Of a stretch of 64,000 nucleotides of DNA, positions 10,140 to 20,395 are shown piece after piece; the first letter of the stretch is position 1, and each line of letters begins with the position of its first letter. Where the stretch lies: assembly GCF_050389805.1 (NCBI RefSeq), contig NZ_CP130945.1, positions 4,402,001 to 4,466,000 of the forward strand, given 5' to 3'. This DNA is from Bacillus_BD sp050389805 (GTDB lineage: Bacteria > Bacillota > Bacilli > Bacillales > Cytobacillaceae). Below the pieces are notes generated by a model, which saw only the letters and a list, made by a program, of their open reading frames with translations, searched no databases and was not told the DNA's origin. The position numbers and the translations under genes are program-made.

Positions 10140-10169
10140 AAAAAAACACGCTTCATTGAGAGCGTGTTT
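10140..10169 (-). terminator. Rho-independent terminator after the flippase gene
   Basis: AAACACGCT and AGCGTGTTT arms with an 8-nt loop, 6 bp beyond the stop at 10176, with an A-run on the plus strand that reads as U-run on the minus transcript. It closes the four-gene operon 14656-10176. Confidence 0.85.
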
Positions 10170-10175
10170 GTAAAA

Positions 10176-11603
10176 TTATAACATTCTACCTCGAATTTTG
10201 TTATATACTTTCATAACAAAAGAGTCTCTTACAAGTATTAAACCGCTAAAATAAATAGTTGTTCCAACCATTACTTGTAACAGCGTTAATAATACAGGAG
10301 CTATATGAATATAATGACCAACTAAAATAACTGATATAAACACAAGAATACTCAATAATAAATATTTAACAAAGAAACGAGCAAAAGTATTTAACTCAAA
10401 ATATTTCCTAGCATAATACATTTGTATTAAAGCTCCTACACCTTCAGCTACTAGTAGAGCGATTGTTGTAGCTAGACTACCGAGTGTAGAAACCAAACCT
10501 ATATTAATAATAAGGCTTAGAACAGCGCCAACGATAATGGAAATGGAATACTTTTTTTGCTGATTAGTAGCTACAAGTAGTTGAACACCAAAAACATTAG
10601 CAAGTCCAACAAAAAAGATGACAGGACTCATCATTATCAGTATAATAGAGACTTTTGAAAATCCTTCTCCTAAAAACCAAACGACAAAATTAGGGGCAAT
10701 TGCCATCATACCCAAAGTCATTGGTAAAGTAATCATTAATACAAATTGTAAAGTAATTTGAGTATATCTTTTCAACTCACCATAGTTACCTTTTGAAAAC
10801 TCAGAAGCCATTCTAGGTAGTAAGACAGTTCCTAGTGAAGCCACTAACCCTATTGCAATTTTCACAACCTTATTCGCTTGATTATAAAAACCAACTTCTA
10901 TCTCACCTGAAACATTCCCTAAAACAATTCTATTGACTAATACATAAACTTGAATCATCAGTTGAGGAATAAATAGTAATATTAACGGTTTAATATGGTG
11001 AACGATATCCTTAAATCCAACTTTAATAAAAATGATTTCTTTAAATAATGGAACCCACATAATCAGCTGACCAATGAGTAAAGTTCCCCCATTTATGGCA
11101 ACATATAAAGGCAAATCATTATAATCTTTGATAAGAGTAAATATCAGTATTATCCCTGAAACTTTTACGATCATATTTCTTATTGCGATTTTCTTCATCT
11201 CTTCCTTACCGACAAAATACCAAGAGATATCGATACAATAAGCAAACAATGTTGTTAAGTGAATATAATACAATAATTTATGTTCATGAATAAAACTAAT
11301 AAAAATTAAAAAAACAAATAAAGTTAATAAAGAATTGATAATTTGAAAAATAAAAATAGACCAAAATTCCTTCGAAGTATCATGACGATCCTTTTGAACA
11401 GCAATTTGTCTACTTCCGTACATTGGTAAACTTAATACTATAAACACAACAAAAAGTTGAACAATTGATAATACATATGCATCGATTCCAATACCCTCTG
11501 CTTTAAGAATGCGAGATACATATGGAGTCGTAATAAAAGGTGTTAGCATTAATAAAAGTTGGTATAACACCGTAAATATATAGTTAGTGGCTAGTTTACC
11601 CAT
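10176..11603 (-). CDS. Polysaccharide flippase (Wzx/MOP superfamily)
   Basis: A 475-residue protein with about 12-14 hydrophobic helices and little soluble sequence, matching the polysaccharide-biosynthesis branch of the MOP exporters. The N-terminal segment LATNYIFTVLYQLLLMLTPF with the following PYVSRILKAEGIG is typical of Wzx flippases, which turn undecaprenyl-linked repeat units to the outer leaflet. It is the last gene of a minus-strand operon starting at 14656 and is 18 bp after a glycosyltransferase. With the Wzy-like gene at 3104 it completes a Wzx/Wzy-dependent pathway. The transported repeat unit is not known. Confidence 0.9.
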   Translation of the reverse strand: MGKLATNYIFTVLYQLLLMLTPFITTPYVSRILKAEGIGIDAYVLSIVQLFVVFIVLSLPMYGSRQIAVQKDRHDTSKEFWSIFIFQIINSLLTLFVFLIFISFIHEHKLLYYIHLTTLFAYCIDISWYFVGKEEMKKIAIRNMIVKVSGIILIFTLIKDYNDLPLYVAINGGTLLIGQLIMWVPLFKEIIFIKVGFKDIVHHIKPLILLFIPQLMIQVYVLVNRIVLGNVSGEIEVGFYNQANKVVKIAIGLVASLGTVLLPRMASEFSKGNYGELKRYTQITLQFVLMITLPMTLGMMAIAPNFVVWFLGEGFSKVSIILIMMSPVIFFVGLANVFGVQLLVATNQQKKYSISIIVGAVLSLIINIGLVSTLGSLATTIALLVAEGVGALIQMYYARKYFELNTFARFFVKYLLLSILVFISVILVGHYIHIAPVLLTLLQVMVGTTIYFSGLILVRDSFVMKVYNKIRGRML

Positions 11604-11621
11604 TTTCTACTCAATACCTTT

Positions 11622-12503
11622 TTAAAATTTGTTAATCATGTAATGTTTTATCATTTTTATTTTTAATGATAACGGTGCTGATTTTTTCAAGAAACCTAAA
11701 TCCTTCATTATCGCTCTTCTTATTCCCTTAAAATGATTCTCTTCTACATAACTTTCTAATTCTTCATCGATCCATGGATACCTTTCAAGAAGAATCCTTT
11801 TTGATTGACGTTGAAGTTCCCCCTTTTCACTTCCAAAGGACACTCCACCGATATGGTGTACATAGGCTTCTTGTGCTACAACTAGTTTTAACCCTTTTTG
11901 AGCAGCTCTCATACACCAATCTGATTCTTCTCCATATCCTCTTTTAAAGGTCTTCGCATCAAAGATTCCAACCTGTTCTAGTGCTGACCTTTTTATATAC
12001 ATACAAAAACCAATGATTAAAGGAGTCTCCACGTAACCACTTCTTTTACTTTTATTAAAAGCAGCTAAAATTTCTTCGTAAGTGAACAAAGCATTTATCT
12101 GACTATTTGGCGTAGGAACTCCGGAAATAATCCCATAATTACTCATTGGTGTTAGTGCAGCGATCGATTCAGAACTATAGGCCGTCTTATTGAGAATTTC
12201 AAGCCATAATGGACTTACTAATGTATCACTATTGAGTACCACAACATCCCTCTTTGATATAGCAAATCCATTATTAACATTTCCAGGAAATCCAAGGTTT
12301 TGCTCGTTTCTAACGACAGTAACAAACGAATATTTTTCACTATATTCCTTAGTCATTTTCGGAATACGATCATCTGGACTTTTATCATCTAATAAATATA
12401 AATTAAATGTTCCTTCTTTTGTGTATTTTAGTACACTTTCGATACAATTTTTTGTTTCATCATAAGAGTTATAAATTGGTAATAAAATATCAACTTTGCC
12501 CAT
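11622..12503 (-). CDS. Family 2 glycosyltransferase
   Basis: A 293-residue GT-A enzyme. VDILLPIYNS begins the fold, LLDDKSPDD near residue 39 and NEQNLGFPGNVN near residue 68 form the nucleotide-sugar pocket, and LNSDTLV near residue 93 is the metal-binding segment. GYGEESDWCMRA near residue 192 supplies the catalytic acidic residues. It begins one base after the stop of the UDP-sugar dehydrogenase gene, so it belongs to the same transcript. The neighbour makes a possible link to a uronic-acid donor, but specificity is only inferred. Confidence 0.87.
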   Translation of the reverse strand: MGKVDILLPIYNSYDETKNCIESVLKYTKEGTFNLYLLDDKSPDDRIPKMTKEYSEKYSFVTVVRNEQNLGFPGNVNNGFAISKRDVVVLNSDTLVSPLWLEILNKTAYSSESIAALTPMSNYGIISGVPTPNSQINALFTYEEILAAFNKSKRSGYVETPLIIGFCMYIKRSALEQVGIFDAKTFKRGYGEESDWCMRAAQKGLKLVVAQEAYVHHIGGVSFGSEKGELQRQSKRILLERYPWIDEELESYVEENHFKGIRRAIMKDLGFLKKSAPLSLKIKMIKHYMINKF

Positions 12504-13826
12504 TTACTTTCTCCCCAATGGATAATACTCAAACATGTCACGTACATGTTTATCCTTTACATGAATATTACGAAGGTCGAATACGAAATTCCCCTCCATT
12601 AAATCCCTCATCCTAGTTAAAGACATTCCTCTAAATTGATGCCATTCTGTCATAAAAATCGTTGCATCTACATCTTTTACAGCATCATATTCATTTTGAC
12701 AATAGGTGATATGATCTTCTATTTCCTTTAATCTCCACTTTGCCTCTTTCATCCCTTGAGGACAATAGGCTTTAATGTTTGCTCCATTTTTCACAAGCCC
12801 ATTAATGATATCAATACTTGGTGCTTCTCTCATATCATCTGTTTCAGGTTTAAAAGAGAGTCCTAATACCGCAATGTTCTTGTCCTCAACCCCGTTCATG
12901 CGATCTATGATTTTTTCAACCATTCTTTTTTTCTGTTTCTCATTAGCTTCAATCGCCGCTTGAATCACTTTTAATTCTTCCCCGTGATGATTTGCAATGT
13001 CAACAATAGCCTTCGTATCTTTTGGGAAACACGATCCTCCATAGCCAGGTCCAGCATGAAGGAATTTTGGAGAAATACGTCCATCCATTCCCATAGCTCG
13101 AGCTATTTCTTGAACATTAGCGCCTACCTTTTCTGCCAAGAGAGCCATTTCATTTATAAAAGAAATCTTTACAGCTAAAAATGAATTAGAAGCGTATTTA
13201 ATCATCTCAGCGGTAGCAATATCTGTAAAAACAAATGGGGTTTCATTTATATATAGTACATCATACACTGTTTTCATCATATCCAAAGCTCTATCACTGT
13301 TGCATCCAATGACTACACGGTCAGGTTTTAAGCAGTCGCCAACCGCTTTACCTTCTCTTAAAAACTCTGGATTTGATACGACATCAAAAGGACAATCAAC
13401 CTTTCGTTCATTAAGTATTGATTGAATGGTTTCTTGTACTAATTGCCCTGTACCTACAGGAACCGTAGACTTATTAACCACAACCTTATAGTCATTCATG
13501 TACTCTCCAATACTTTCAGCGACTTGAAGGACAAATTGTAAATCTGCACTTCCATCGTCTTTTGGGGGAGTACCAACCGCAATAAAAATAACATCACTAT
13601 TTTCAACGGTATACTTCATATCAGTTGTGAACTTTAACCTTCCTGCATCCACATTTTTATCCATTAATTCTTTTAAACCAGGCTCATAAATAGGAACAAT
13701 TCCTTTTTTTAATTGTTGTATTTTTTCTTCAATAACATCCATGCATAAAACTTCTAGTCCAAATTCAGCTAATACTACACCTTGGACAAGACCTACGTAG
13801 CCTGTTCCAACGACTCCAATCCTCAT
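12504..13826 (-). CDS. ugd: UDP-glucose/GDP-mannose 6-dehydrogenase family enzyme
   Basis: Oxidises the C6 hydroxyl of a nucleotide sugar to a carboxylate using two NAD+; the commonest product is UDP-glucuronate. The 440-residue protein has the N-terminal NAD-binding GTGYVG motif (residues 7-12), a central dimerisation domain, and the catalytic Cys in GPGYGGSCFPKD near residue 259. The C-terminal UDP-binding domain starts near 310 with AVLGLSFKPETDDMR. Its start overlaps the previous gene's stop by 4 bp. A uronic acid in the polymer, as in teichuronic acid, is likely. UDP-glucose versus another donor cannot be settled from sequence alone. Confidence 0.93.
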   Translation of the reverse strand: MRIGVVGTGYVGLVQGVVLAEFGLEVLCMDVIEEKIQQLKKGIVPIYEPGLKELMDKNVDAGRLKFTTDMKYTVENSDVIFIAVGTPPKDDGSADLQFVLQVAESIGEYMNDYKVVVNKSTVPVGTGQLVQETIQSILNERKVDCPFDVVSNPEFLREGKAVGDCLKPDRVVIGCNSDRALDMMKTVYDVLYINETPFVFTDIATAEMIKYASNSFLAVKISFINEMALLAEKVGANVQEIARAMGMDGRISPKFLHAGPGYGGSCFPKDTKAIVDIANHHGEELKVIQAAIEANEKQKKRMVEKIIDRMNGVEDKNIAVLGLSFKPETDDMREAPSIDIINGLVKNGANIKAYCPQGMKEAKWRLKEIEDHITYCQNEYDAVKDVDATIFMTEWHQFRGMSLTRMRDLMEGNFVFDLRNIHVKDKHVRDMFEYYPLGRK

Positions 13827-14656
13827 AGTCTATTCCTCCGATTGAATACTCTATCCACTAATTGATAACAAAAAGAGTAGGAAGAGTTAATTTTAGATCG
13901 TAACACTTTCCCGTTTTCTTTATTTTCCGAAGCTAATATATCGTGATATAACGATTTTGTTATTAAGTTTGCTGTTTCCAGTTCTTTATATTTTGTAAAA
14001 AACATTTTTAATGCCTGGATTTGGTTTACCTTTTTACTAATGCTATCATTCTGCACCTCAGCTAATGCTAATACTTGATTTAGATGATGGATAGTATGCT
14101 TCTTAGAAACTCTAATAACAAAATCCCAGTCTTGAAATCTCATCAAGCTCTCATCAAACAAATTTCCTTCTGCTACTTTTTTCTTTAATAATATCGTTTG
14201 TGTACTTATAAAATTACCCCGTTCAAGAAGGCCCTTAATTTCATCTGACTTAACCTTTCTTTTGGGCACTACTCTGGAGATGTTATCTAAAATGTTATTT
14301 ATTTTCAAACTACAAAAAACCATGTCAACATCAGGATGGTCCTCTATATATTTGATTTGTGTTTCTAACTTAGTTGGTAACCATATATCATCACTGTCTT
14401 GAAAAGCAATATAATCTCCCTTTGCTAATAAAATACCAGTATTACGAGCTCCATTAGCTCCCTTAGTTCTTTTGTTAACAACATATTTTATCTTATCGTT
14501 ATTAAAAGATTGAACTACTTCTCTGGTATTATCGGTAGACAGATCATCAACAATGATAATTTCTAATGGCTCTAGCGTTTGTTCTAATACACTGTTTACA
14601 GCTTTTGGTAACAAATGAGCACGATTAAAAGTAGGAATTACAACAGAAATACTCAA
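13823..14656 (-). CDS. Family 2 glycosyltransferase
   Basis: A 277-residue GT-A enzyme with SVVIPTFNRAHLL at the N-terminus, VDDLSTDNT near residue 36, GANGARNTG near residue 65 and FQDSDDIW near residue 85, the clear DXD metal site. QDWDFVIRV near residue 175 is the usual catalytic-base region. It is the first gene of the operon that continues with ugd, another glycosyltransferase and the flippase. The upstream 265-bp AT-rich gap is shared with the divergent LtaS-like gene. Donor and acceptor unknown. Confidence 0.88.
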   Translation of the reverse strand: MSISVVIPTFNRAHLLPKAVNSVLEQTLEPLEIIIVDDLSTDNTREVVQSFNNDKIKYVVNKRTKGANGARNTGILLAKGDYIAFQDSDDIWLPTKLETQIKYIEDHPDVDMVFCSLKINNILDNISRVVPKRKVKSDEIKGLLERGNFISTQTILLKKKVAEGNLFDESLMRFQDWDFVIRVSKKHTIHHLNQVLALAEVQNDSISKKVNQIQALKMFFTKYKELETANLITKSLYHDILASENKENGKVLRSKINSSYSFCYQLVDRVFNRRNRL

Positions 14657-14921
14657 AAATACACACCCTCTAAAATAGTTCCATTCTTTATTTTATCACC
14701 TTTTTAAATGGTCGACAAAAATTGCTATGTTTTAGTATAACCTATTTTAAATTAATTTCCATCTATACAAATGTAGTTTTTTAACTAGAGTTTTCAATAC
14801 AATATTTTGCATTTTTAAATAAAGTACCTTAAAATAGTCGATTGTAAATGTTCGTTAACATTAAATTAAAATATTTTAACGTTTAGGTAATGTTTTTTAC
14901 AATCGAAAGAAGGATTAAATT

Positions 14922-16994
14922 ATGAAAAAATATAAACAAAACATAGATAATTATATAATTTTTTTGATCTTCAACGGTTTAGTCTCTTTTTATTTATTAC
15001 TTTTATTAAAGTTTATCACTGATTCATTCAGTCTTGTTTCTATCATAAATTGGATAGACTTAAATACAAAGAAATTTATATTAACTTATTTTATTATCTT
15101 TGCCCTACTGTTATTTACAGCAAAGATACAAATTAAATGGATTAGGCAACTTAATAATCAAAATGGGTGGATTATCTATCTTTTGAAGACATTTATTATA
15201 TTAGGTATCAGTTTTATTTTTGCATTAGTTACTAGTATATATCTACAATACGCCCAGTCATTACATAATTTACCCGAAACTATACTTTGGATCTCGGATA
15301 ATCCCGCTATCTATTATATCGGTTTATTATTATTACTTTCTTTATTCATATTTACCTTTTCTTTAATTGGAAATGTTTATCTTAGTTCTTTCTTAACTGC
15401 TTCTATTTTATTTTTAATAGGATTTGCTCACTACAATAAACTTAATTTAAGAATTGAACCGCTATATCCGTCAGATTTTATGCAGATTGGACAATTAAAA
15501 GAAGTAATACCCATGGTTATGAACTCTTTTTCAGTTAAGGATTTTATTTTTATTTTAGTAATAATCTCTGTTATTATTGTTTTAACTTTTTTACTACCCA
15601 AGATTAGAATCTCACTTTGGACACGTGGAGTATTAATCCTGTTTTCTGTAATAGTGATTTATTCTTTTGCTAACTTTCCAAATACGTTTTTGAATATTTT
15701 TTTCGATAAAGCGGGAGTTATAGTGAGTAAATGGAATCCTTTAAATACCTATGATCATAATGGTTTTGTTATAGGATTTCTTGCAAATTCCAGCAATAAA
15801 AAATTACCTATTCCAGAGGGCTATACAAAGGAAAAAGTATTAGAAATCGCACAAAAATATGCAAATAATAAAATTAATAACAGTCCTAACGAACTACCCA
15901 ATATCATATATATAATGAATGAATCGTTTTGGGATCCTACACGTCTCGAGAACGATAAAATAAAATTTAGTGAAGATCCACTAAAAAATGTACGATCATT
16001 AAGTAAAAATTATACTTCTGGATATATATACTCACCTGCATTTGGAGGAGCTACTGCTAATATTGAATTTGAGGCACTTACAGGTTTTTCAACGTCATTT
16101 TTAAACCCTGGTTCAATAGCCTATCAAGAAATTGTTTATCGAAAAAACTTTATTCCTTCTATTGTCAGTGATCTCGAAAGAAAAGGTTATGAGTCATTAG
16201 CTATTCATCCTTATAATCGTGCCTTTTATAAGAGAAGTATTGTGTATAACACATTCGGTTTTAATGAATTCCGCGATATGAATACAATGAAATATCAAGA
16301 AAAATCAGGACCAATGATTTCAGATAAATCTGTTTCAAAGGAAATTATAGACCATATTAGAAATACTAAAGATCCATCGTTTATTCACGCTGTAACCATG
16401 CAAAATCATATGCCCTATAATTCAGGCCGTTATGAAGAGAATACAATTAAAGTGACAGGACTACCAGAAGAAGCTTCATCTCCTTTAGAAGTATACAGTG
16501 AGGGAGTAAAACAAGCAGATTTAGCCTTAAAATATTTAATAGATGAATTGGACGAATTAGAAGAACCAACGATTATCGTCTTTTGGGGCGATCACTTGCC
16601 AATTTTAGGACCATACCGATCTGTATATTCAGATGCAAACTTTGCTCAGACCAATAATGATCTATTAAATGATAAGCTTTTTTCCGAAACACCTTTATTA
16701 ATATATTCTAATTACAATATCAATAAGGTTGAATTAAATACAATTAGTCCATCCTATCTGGCCAAGATTGTCTACGACCTAACCGGATTAGAAAAACCAA
16801 CTTTCTTTAATTTACTCGATGAATTATTCAAGGAAATTCCTGGTATAAAAACGAATGCTAAGATAGGTGCAAATCAGGAGTTCATTAAAACTTTATCCCC
16901 AAAACAAAAAGAATTATTAAACGACTATAGATTGCTACAGTATGATCTATTAGCAGGGAAGCAATATACACTAGATATTTTGTATTCGAATTAA
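14922..16994 (+). CDS. LtaS-like phosphoglycerol transferase (sulfatase superfamily)
   Basis: Family members transfer glycerol phosphate from phosphatidylglycerol to build or decorate wall polymers on the outer membrane face. The 690-residue protein has about six membrane helices in residues 1-260, then an extracellular sulfatase-fold domain. Metal and catalytic positions are visible: the Glu of IYIMNESFWDPT near 332, the nucleophile Thr in FGGATANIEFEALTG near 373, and WGDHLPIL near 569 with its Asp-His pair. GAAAGAAGG lies upstream of the ATG. It is divergent from the glycosyltransferase operon. It is not a close LtaS copy, so decoration of the local polysaccharide is as likely as lipoteichoic acid synthesis. 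Confidence 0.88.
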   Translation: MKKYKQNIDNYIIFLIFNGLVSFYLLLLLKFITDSFSLVSIINWIDLNTKKFILTYFIIFALLLFTAKIQIKWIRQLNNQNGWIIYLLKTFIILGISFIFALVTSIYLQYAQSLHNLPETILWISDNPAIYYIGLLLLLSLFIFTFSLIGNVYLSSFLTASILFLIGFAHYNKLNLRIEPLYPSDFMQIGQLKEVIPMVMNSFSVKDFIFILVIISVIIVLTFLLPKIRISLWTRGVLILFSVIVIYSFANFPNTFLNIFFDKAGVIVSKWNPLNTYDHNGFVIGFLANSSNKKLPIPEGYTKEKVLEIAQKYANNKINNSPNELPNIIYIMNESFWDPTRLENDKIKFSEDPLKNVRSLSKNYTSGYIYSPAFGGATANIEFEALTGFSTSFLNPGSIAYQEIVYRKNFIPSIVSDLERKGYESLAIHPYNRAFYKRSIVYNTFGFNEFRDMNTMKYQEKSGPMISDKSVSKEIIDHIRNTKDPSFIHAVTMQNHMPYNSGRYEENTIKVTGLPEEASSPLEVYSEGVKQADLALKYLIDELDELEEPTIIVFWGDHLPILGPYRSVYSDANFAQTNNDLLNDKLFSETPLLIYSNYNINKVELNTISPSYLAKIVYDLTGLEKPTFFNLLDELFKEIPGIKTNAKIGANQEFIKTLSPKQKELLNDYRLLQYDLLAGKQYTLDILYSN

Positions 16995-17080
16995 GTTTAA
17001 TTATAATCTAAGAAACATTAAATCAAGAATTAACGATTAACATTAGTGAATACTAGGGTGCAATAGTTTAAGACATTTCA

Positions 17081-17117
17081 AAAAGACTGAAATTACACTA
17101 GGTAATTTCAGTCTTTT
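17081..17117. terminator. Bidirectional terminator between LtaS-like and amidase genes
   Basis: Arms AAAAGACTGAAATTAC and GTAATTTCAGTCTTTT with a 5-nt loop, U-runs on both strands, between two convergent genes. Confidence 0.88.
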
Positions 17118-17137
17118 CATTTAATCAAAAAAGATTC

Positions 17138-19441
17138 CTAATAATACATTTCAAAATACTCTGCAATTCCATCGGCAATAGCCTTTGCCAATTTATTTTG
17201 ATAAGAACTTGTTACTAATTTCTTACGTTCACTTGCATTATTAATATATCCTAATTCTAAAAGAGTGGCAGGCATTTCTGATTCTCGTATAACTGCAAAA
17301 GAAGACCCATCTGTACCTCGATTTTTTGCACCTGTATATTCAACCATTTTATCGTGAATTAAATTAGTTAATGTTTTACTCTTCGAAACACGTTCAGGAT
17401 CGTTGTGCATACTTTCGTTAATTTTTGAAGGATATTCCTTTTTATATTTATAATAATAAGATTCAATTCCATATGGACCAGCAGTCACTGATGAATTATG
17501 ATGAAGACTAACAAAAATATTAGCATCCAGGTCATTAGCCATTTGAGGGCGTTCATATAAACCTACTGTAGTGTTTCCAGTACGAGACATATAAACCGTA
17601 TATCCTTTAGCTCTTAATAATGATGCAGTCTTATTGGCAACCACTAAATTTAAGCTAGCCTCTTTATAGCCGCCACCAACTGCACCCGAATCAGTACCAC
17701 CATGACCCGGATCTAAAAATACTGTCAATGGTCGTTTAAATGCACTTCTTGTATTAACTGGTTTTCCTTCTCCCTTAGGAACTAAATTTATTTCAATAGC
17801 TTCTAAGCGTTTAGCGTGTCCCTCCGACCCAGCTTTCATTCCATTCTTTGCCCATCCTAACCAACCAAACGTTTGGGCATGTACTCGATAATAAATATCA
17901 TAATACTTAGCAATTTCACCTGTTAGTTTTATTTGAATGGCTTCTAAACGTTTACTTTCACCCGTTTTACCGGATAAACCGCCATTAGTTACATTTTTTA
18001 ACCATCCATAACTTTGTACGTGCGTAGAATATACAATATCTCCATCAAAAGGAGAATCCTTTAAATTAATCTTTATAGCTTCCAACCTTTTTGCTAGACC
18101 AACTGTCCCACTAGCTGTTCCATCACTTACAGTTTTTCCCCATCCAAACGATTGTATATGTGTTGTATAAGAAACAGATGGATGTGTCAAAAACGGTTTC
18201 TCGGTTGCTCCCGGAGCTTTTCCGCCTTTATTAACTAGAACAATTTCAATTGCTTCTAGTCGTTTTGCTAATCCTTCGGTACCTGCAGGCTCACCATTCT
18301 TAGTCCAATCTAACCAACCAAATGTTTGAGCATGTACTCGGTAATATACATCAAAGTACTTAGCCATTTCTCCGTTTAATTTAATTTTAATAGCTTCTAG
18401 TCTTTTACCTTTCCCCACTGTCCCTGAGGATTTATCATTAGAAACATAATCTAACCAACCAGAGGATTGTACATGTGTTGTGTAACTAATATTTCCATCA
18501 AAATTAGCATTTTGTATATCAATCTTAATTGCCTCTAAACGCTTCCCTTGGCTAATAGTCCCACTCATTTTTCCGTTCTTGACCTTATCTAACCATCCGT
18601 AGGTTTGAACATGTGTTGTATAAACTACTGATGGTTTAGTGAAAAATGGTTTTTCAGTTGACCCTGGAGCATCTTCACTTTTTTCAACTATAATAATCTC
18701 AATCGCTTCAAGTCTTTTCTCTAATCCTTCGGTACCGGACGGTTCACCATTTTTTGCCCAACTCAACCAACCGAAGGTTTGTGCATGAACACGATAATAA
18801 ATATCATAATTTGAAGCATTTTTACCGGTTAATTCTATCTTTATAGCTTCTAATCGTTTAGCTTTTCCAACAGTACCGCTTTTTGAACCATCGTATACAT
18901 ATCCAGTCCAGCCTATTCCTTCAATATTTGTTGAATATTTAACTCCTATTCCTAGTTCTTTCCCATTATCAATGGCAATTTGAATACTTTCTAATCTCTT
19001 TTTCTCTCCTTGTGTTCCTGATAACTTTCCATTTGAAACCTCGTTCTGCCATCCTATCCCTTGTACATGAGTGCTATATTTAATAATAGGATTTGCTTGT
19101 TTCACCAGTGGATTTAGTTCCATTGTCTTAACAGAATTAATTTCACTGTCTACCTCAGAAGTTGATTCATTATCTTTCATTTCCTCTTCGAATTCGTCTT
19201 CTAACAATTCCCCTTCTGACAATTCCTTCGAGGAATTTAAGGATTCATTCGAAATCGTTTCTTGTGCTTCCTGGGTAGAAATCTCTTCAATGGGATTATC
19301 AAGTTTGTTTTGTTCGTTATTAGAACCAAACTCTTCAACTTCCTCTATACGTTCTTGTGCATATGAGTGGTTTGCGGGTAAAACTAGCACAAAACTCATT
19401 AATAATACACTAACTAATAAAAGCAACTTTCTTTGCATCAT
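17138..19441 (-). CDS. Secreted N-acetylmuramoyl-L-alanine amidase with nine ChW repeats
   Basis: Predicted to cleave the bond between muramic acid and the stem peptide. The ATG at 19441 (or the adjacent one at 19438) follows AAGGGAG and begins MMQRKLLLLVSVLL, a good signal peptide; a GTG further upstream lacks a ribosome site. A Glu/Ser-rich linker precedes nine ChW repeats in three blocks of three, each with a GW core and most with KRLEAI. The C-terminal Amidase_3 domain has VFLDPGHGGTDSGA (zinc His), the Glu in GYKEASLNL, SLHHNS and LLELGYINN with the catalytic Glu. Its repeats are nearly interchangeable with those of the glucosaminidase at 6675, so both probably bind the same wall component. 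Confidence 0.92.
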   Translation of the reverse strand: MMQRKLLLLVSVLLMSFVLVLPANHSYAQERIEEVEEFGSNNEQNKLDNPIEEISTQEAQETISNESLNSSKELSEGELLEDEFEEEMKDNESTSEVDSEINSVKTMELNPLVKQANPIIKYSTHVQGIGWQNEVSNGKLSGTQGEKKRLESIQIAIDNGKELGIGVKYSTNIEGIGWTGYVYDGSKSGTVGKAKRLEAIKIELTGKNASNYDIYYRVHAQTFGWLSWAKNGEPSGTEGLEKRLEAIEIIIVEKSEDAPGSTEKPFFTKPSVVYTTHVQTYGWLDKVKNGKMSGTISQGKRLEAIKIDIQNANFDGNISYTTHVQSSGWLDYVSNDKSSGTVGKGKRLEAIKIKLNGEMAKYFDVYYRVHAQTFGWLDWTKNGEPAGTEGLAKRLEAIEIVLVNKGGKAPGATEKPFLTHPSVSYTTHIQSFGWGKTVSDGTASGTVGLAKRLEAIKINLKDSPFDGDIVYSTHVQSYGWLKNVTNGGLSGKTGESKRLEAIQIKLTGEIAKYYDIYYRVHAQTFGWLGWAKNGMKAGSEGHAKRLEAIEINLVPKGEGKPVNTRSAFKRPLTVFLDPGHGGTDSGAVGGGYKEASLNLVVANKTASLLRAKGYTVYMSRTGNTTVGLYERPQMANDLDANIFVSLHHNSSVTAGPYGIESYYYKYKKEYPSKINESMHNDPERVSKSKTLTNLIHDKMVEYTGAKNRGTDGSSFAVIRESEMPATLLELGYINNASERKKLVTSSYQNKLAKAIADGIAEYFEMYY

Positions 19442-19495
19442 CCTACTCCCTTTTCTTGATTTACAAAATAAATGTTTAATCGACATTCTTTGCAC

Positions 19496-19837
19496 TCTAC
19501 CTATTAGTCTAGCATAAAAAATGGGTAAAAAGACTATATATTTTATCTATTTATTATAAGTAAAAATACTTAATGTCGACCTTATTATATTAGTAGGAGA
19601 CAACCTGCCTTGAAAATATAAAAGAATGTTATTTTTACTTTATTAATGATAATGGTGAGTCCATTCTAATAAACACTAAACAATCCTTTAATCGATACAA
19701 ATATAGTACTATAAGGTGTTGCTATTATATATATACTATTTTAATTAGATTATCTAGTGGTTTCCTATGATCCGTTCAACACATCTTATCAATGGAATTT
19801 AATTCATTTACATCTTTAAAAGAACGATCCTAAATGA
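19496..19837. other. AT-rich intergenic region, no gene seen
   Basis: About 340 bp with no convincing reading frame, ribosome site or hairpin. It must hold the promoter of the minus-strand amidase, but no strong consensus could be chosen. Confidence 0.5.
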
Positions 19838-20097
19838 ATGGAATTGATGGAACATGTTATTAGCCCGGAGCCGAACAATTCTCAACATTACCAAATGGCT
19901 CGGTCGCTGGCTGAAAAAGCTGGGGACCCCGAACTTGCCCTATCCTATTATCAACAAGGACTTGAAATGGATAAATTTAATACAAGTTTTCAAGTTTGTA
20001 TGAAAACACAGCTCGTTTGGCGGTTGAAATGCCATCGAAACCTGAAACTGTTAATAAAGCGGAATTGCTTGATACCGCAACAAGATGCAATAAATAG
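19838..20097 (+). pseudogene. Frameshifted C-terminal remnant of a TPR-like protein
   Basis: The first frame reads a TPR-like stretch (SQHYQMARSLAEKAGDPELA, then SYYQQGLEMDKFN) up to about position 20000. The sense then continues in another frame as YENTARLAVEMPSKPETVN and KAELLDTATRCNK, with a stop at 20095-20097. Joining the two across TTTTCAAGTTTGTATGAA gives a continuous helical-repeat tail. The best explanation is a small indel in the 3' end of a larger gene whose 5' part is gone. The ATG at 19838 lacks a good ribosome site. The parent family is not certain; TPR-tailed membrane glycosylation proteins are one option. Confidence 0.5.
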
Positions 20098-20229
20098 ACG
20101 TTCAGCTTTTTTTGTTTCATTTAATTATTATAAGGATAAAACAGTTAACACGATTATACTCTTCGTTTTAATCGTTGGGTCCAGTGTCTCGCTAATTTCA
20201 ATGAACCCCTGGATAATCCTTTTTTATAT

Positions 20230-20263
20230 AAAAGGCAAGAAGCGAAAGGTGCTCTTGCCTTTT
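20230..20263 (+). terminator. Rho-independent terminator downstream of the TPR remnant
   Basis: Arms AAAGGCAAGA and TCTTGCCTTT followed by T residues; it shows that a plus-strand transcription unit once ended here. Confidence 0.75.
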
Positions 20264-20395
20264 TGACAGTTATATATGTTTAACACTAAAAAGCTTTATA
20301 TCACTAAACGTTATTATATTAATATATCAATAATCACAATTTCAAATTTTTAAATTACAAGCAAACTCTTACTAATCGAACAATTATTGCACACC

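Noticed and set aside
19442..19495. GTG start 54 bp upstream for the amidase
   Set aside because: No Shine-Dalgarno and it would put a basic soluble stretch before the signal peptide; AAGGGAG lies directly before the ATGs at 19441/19438.
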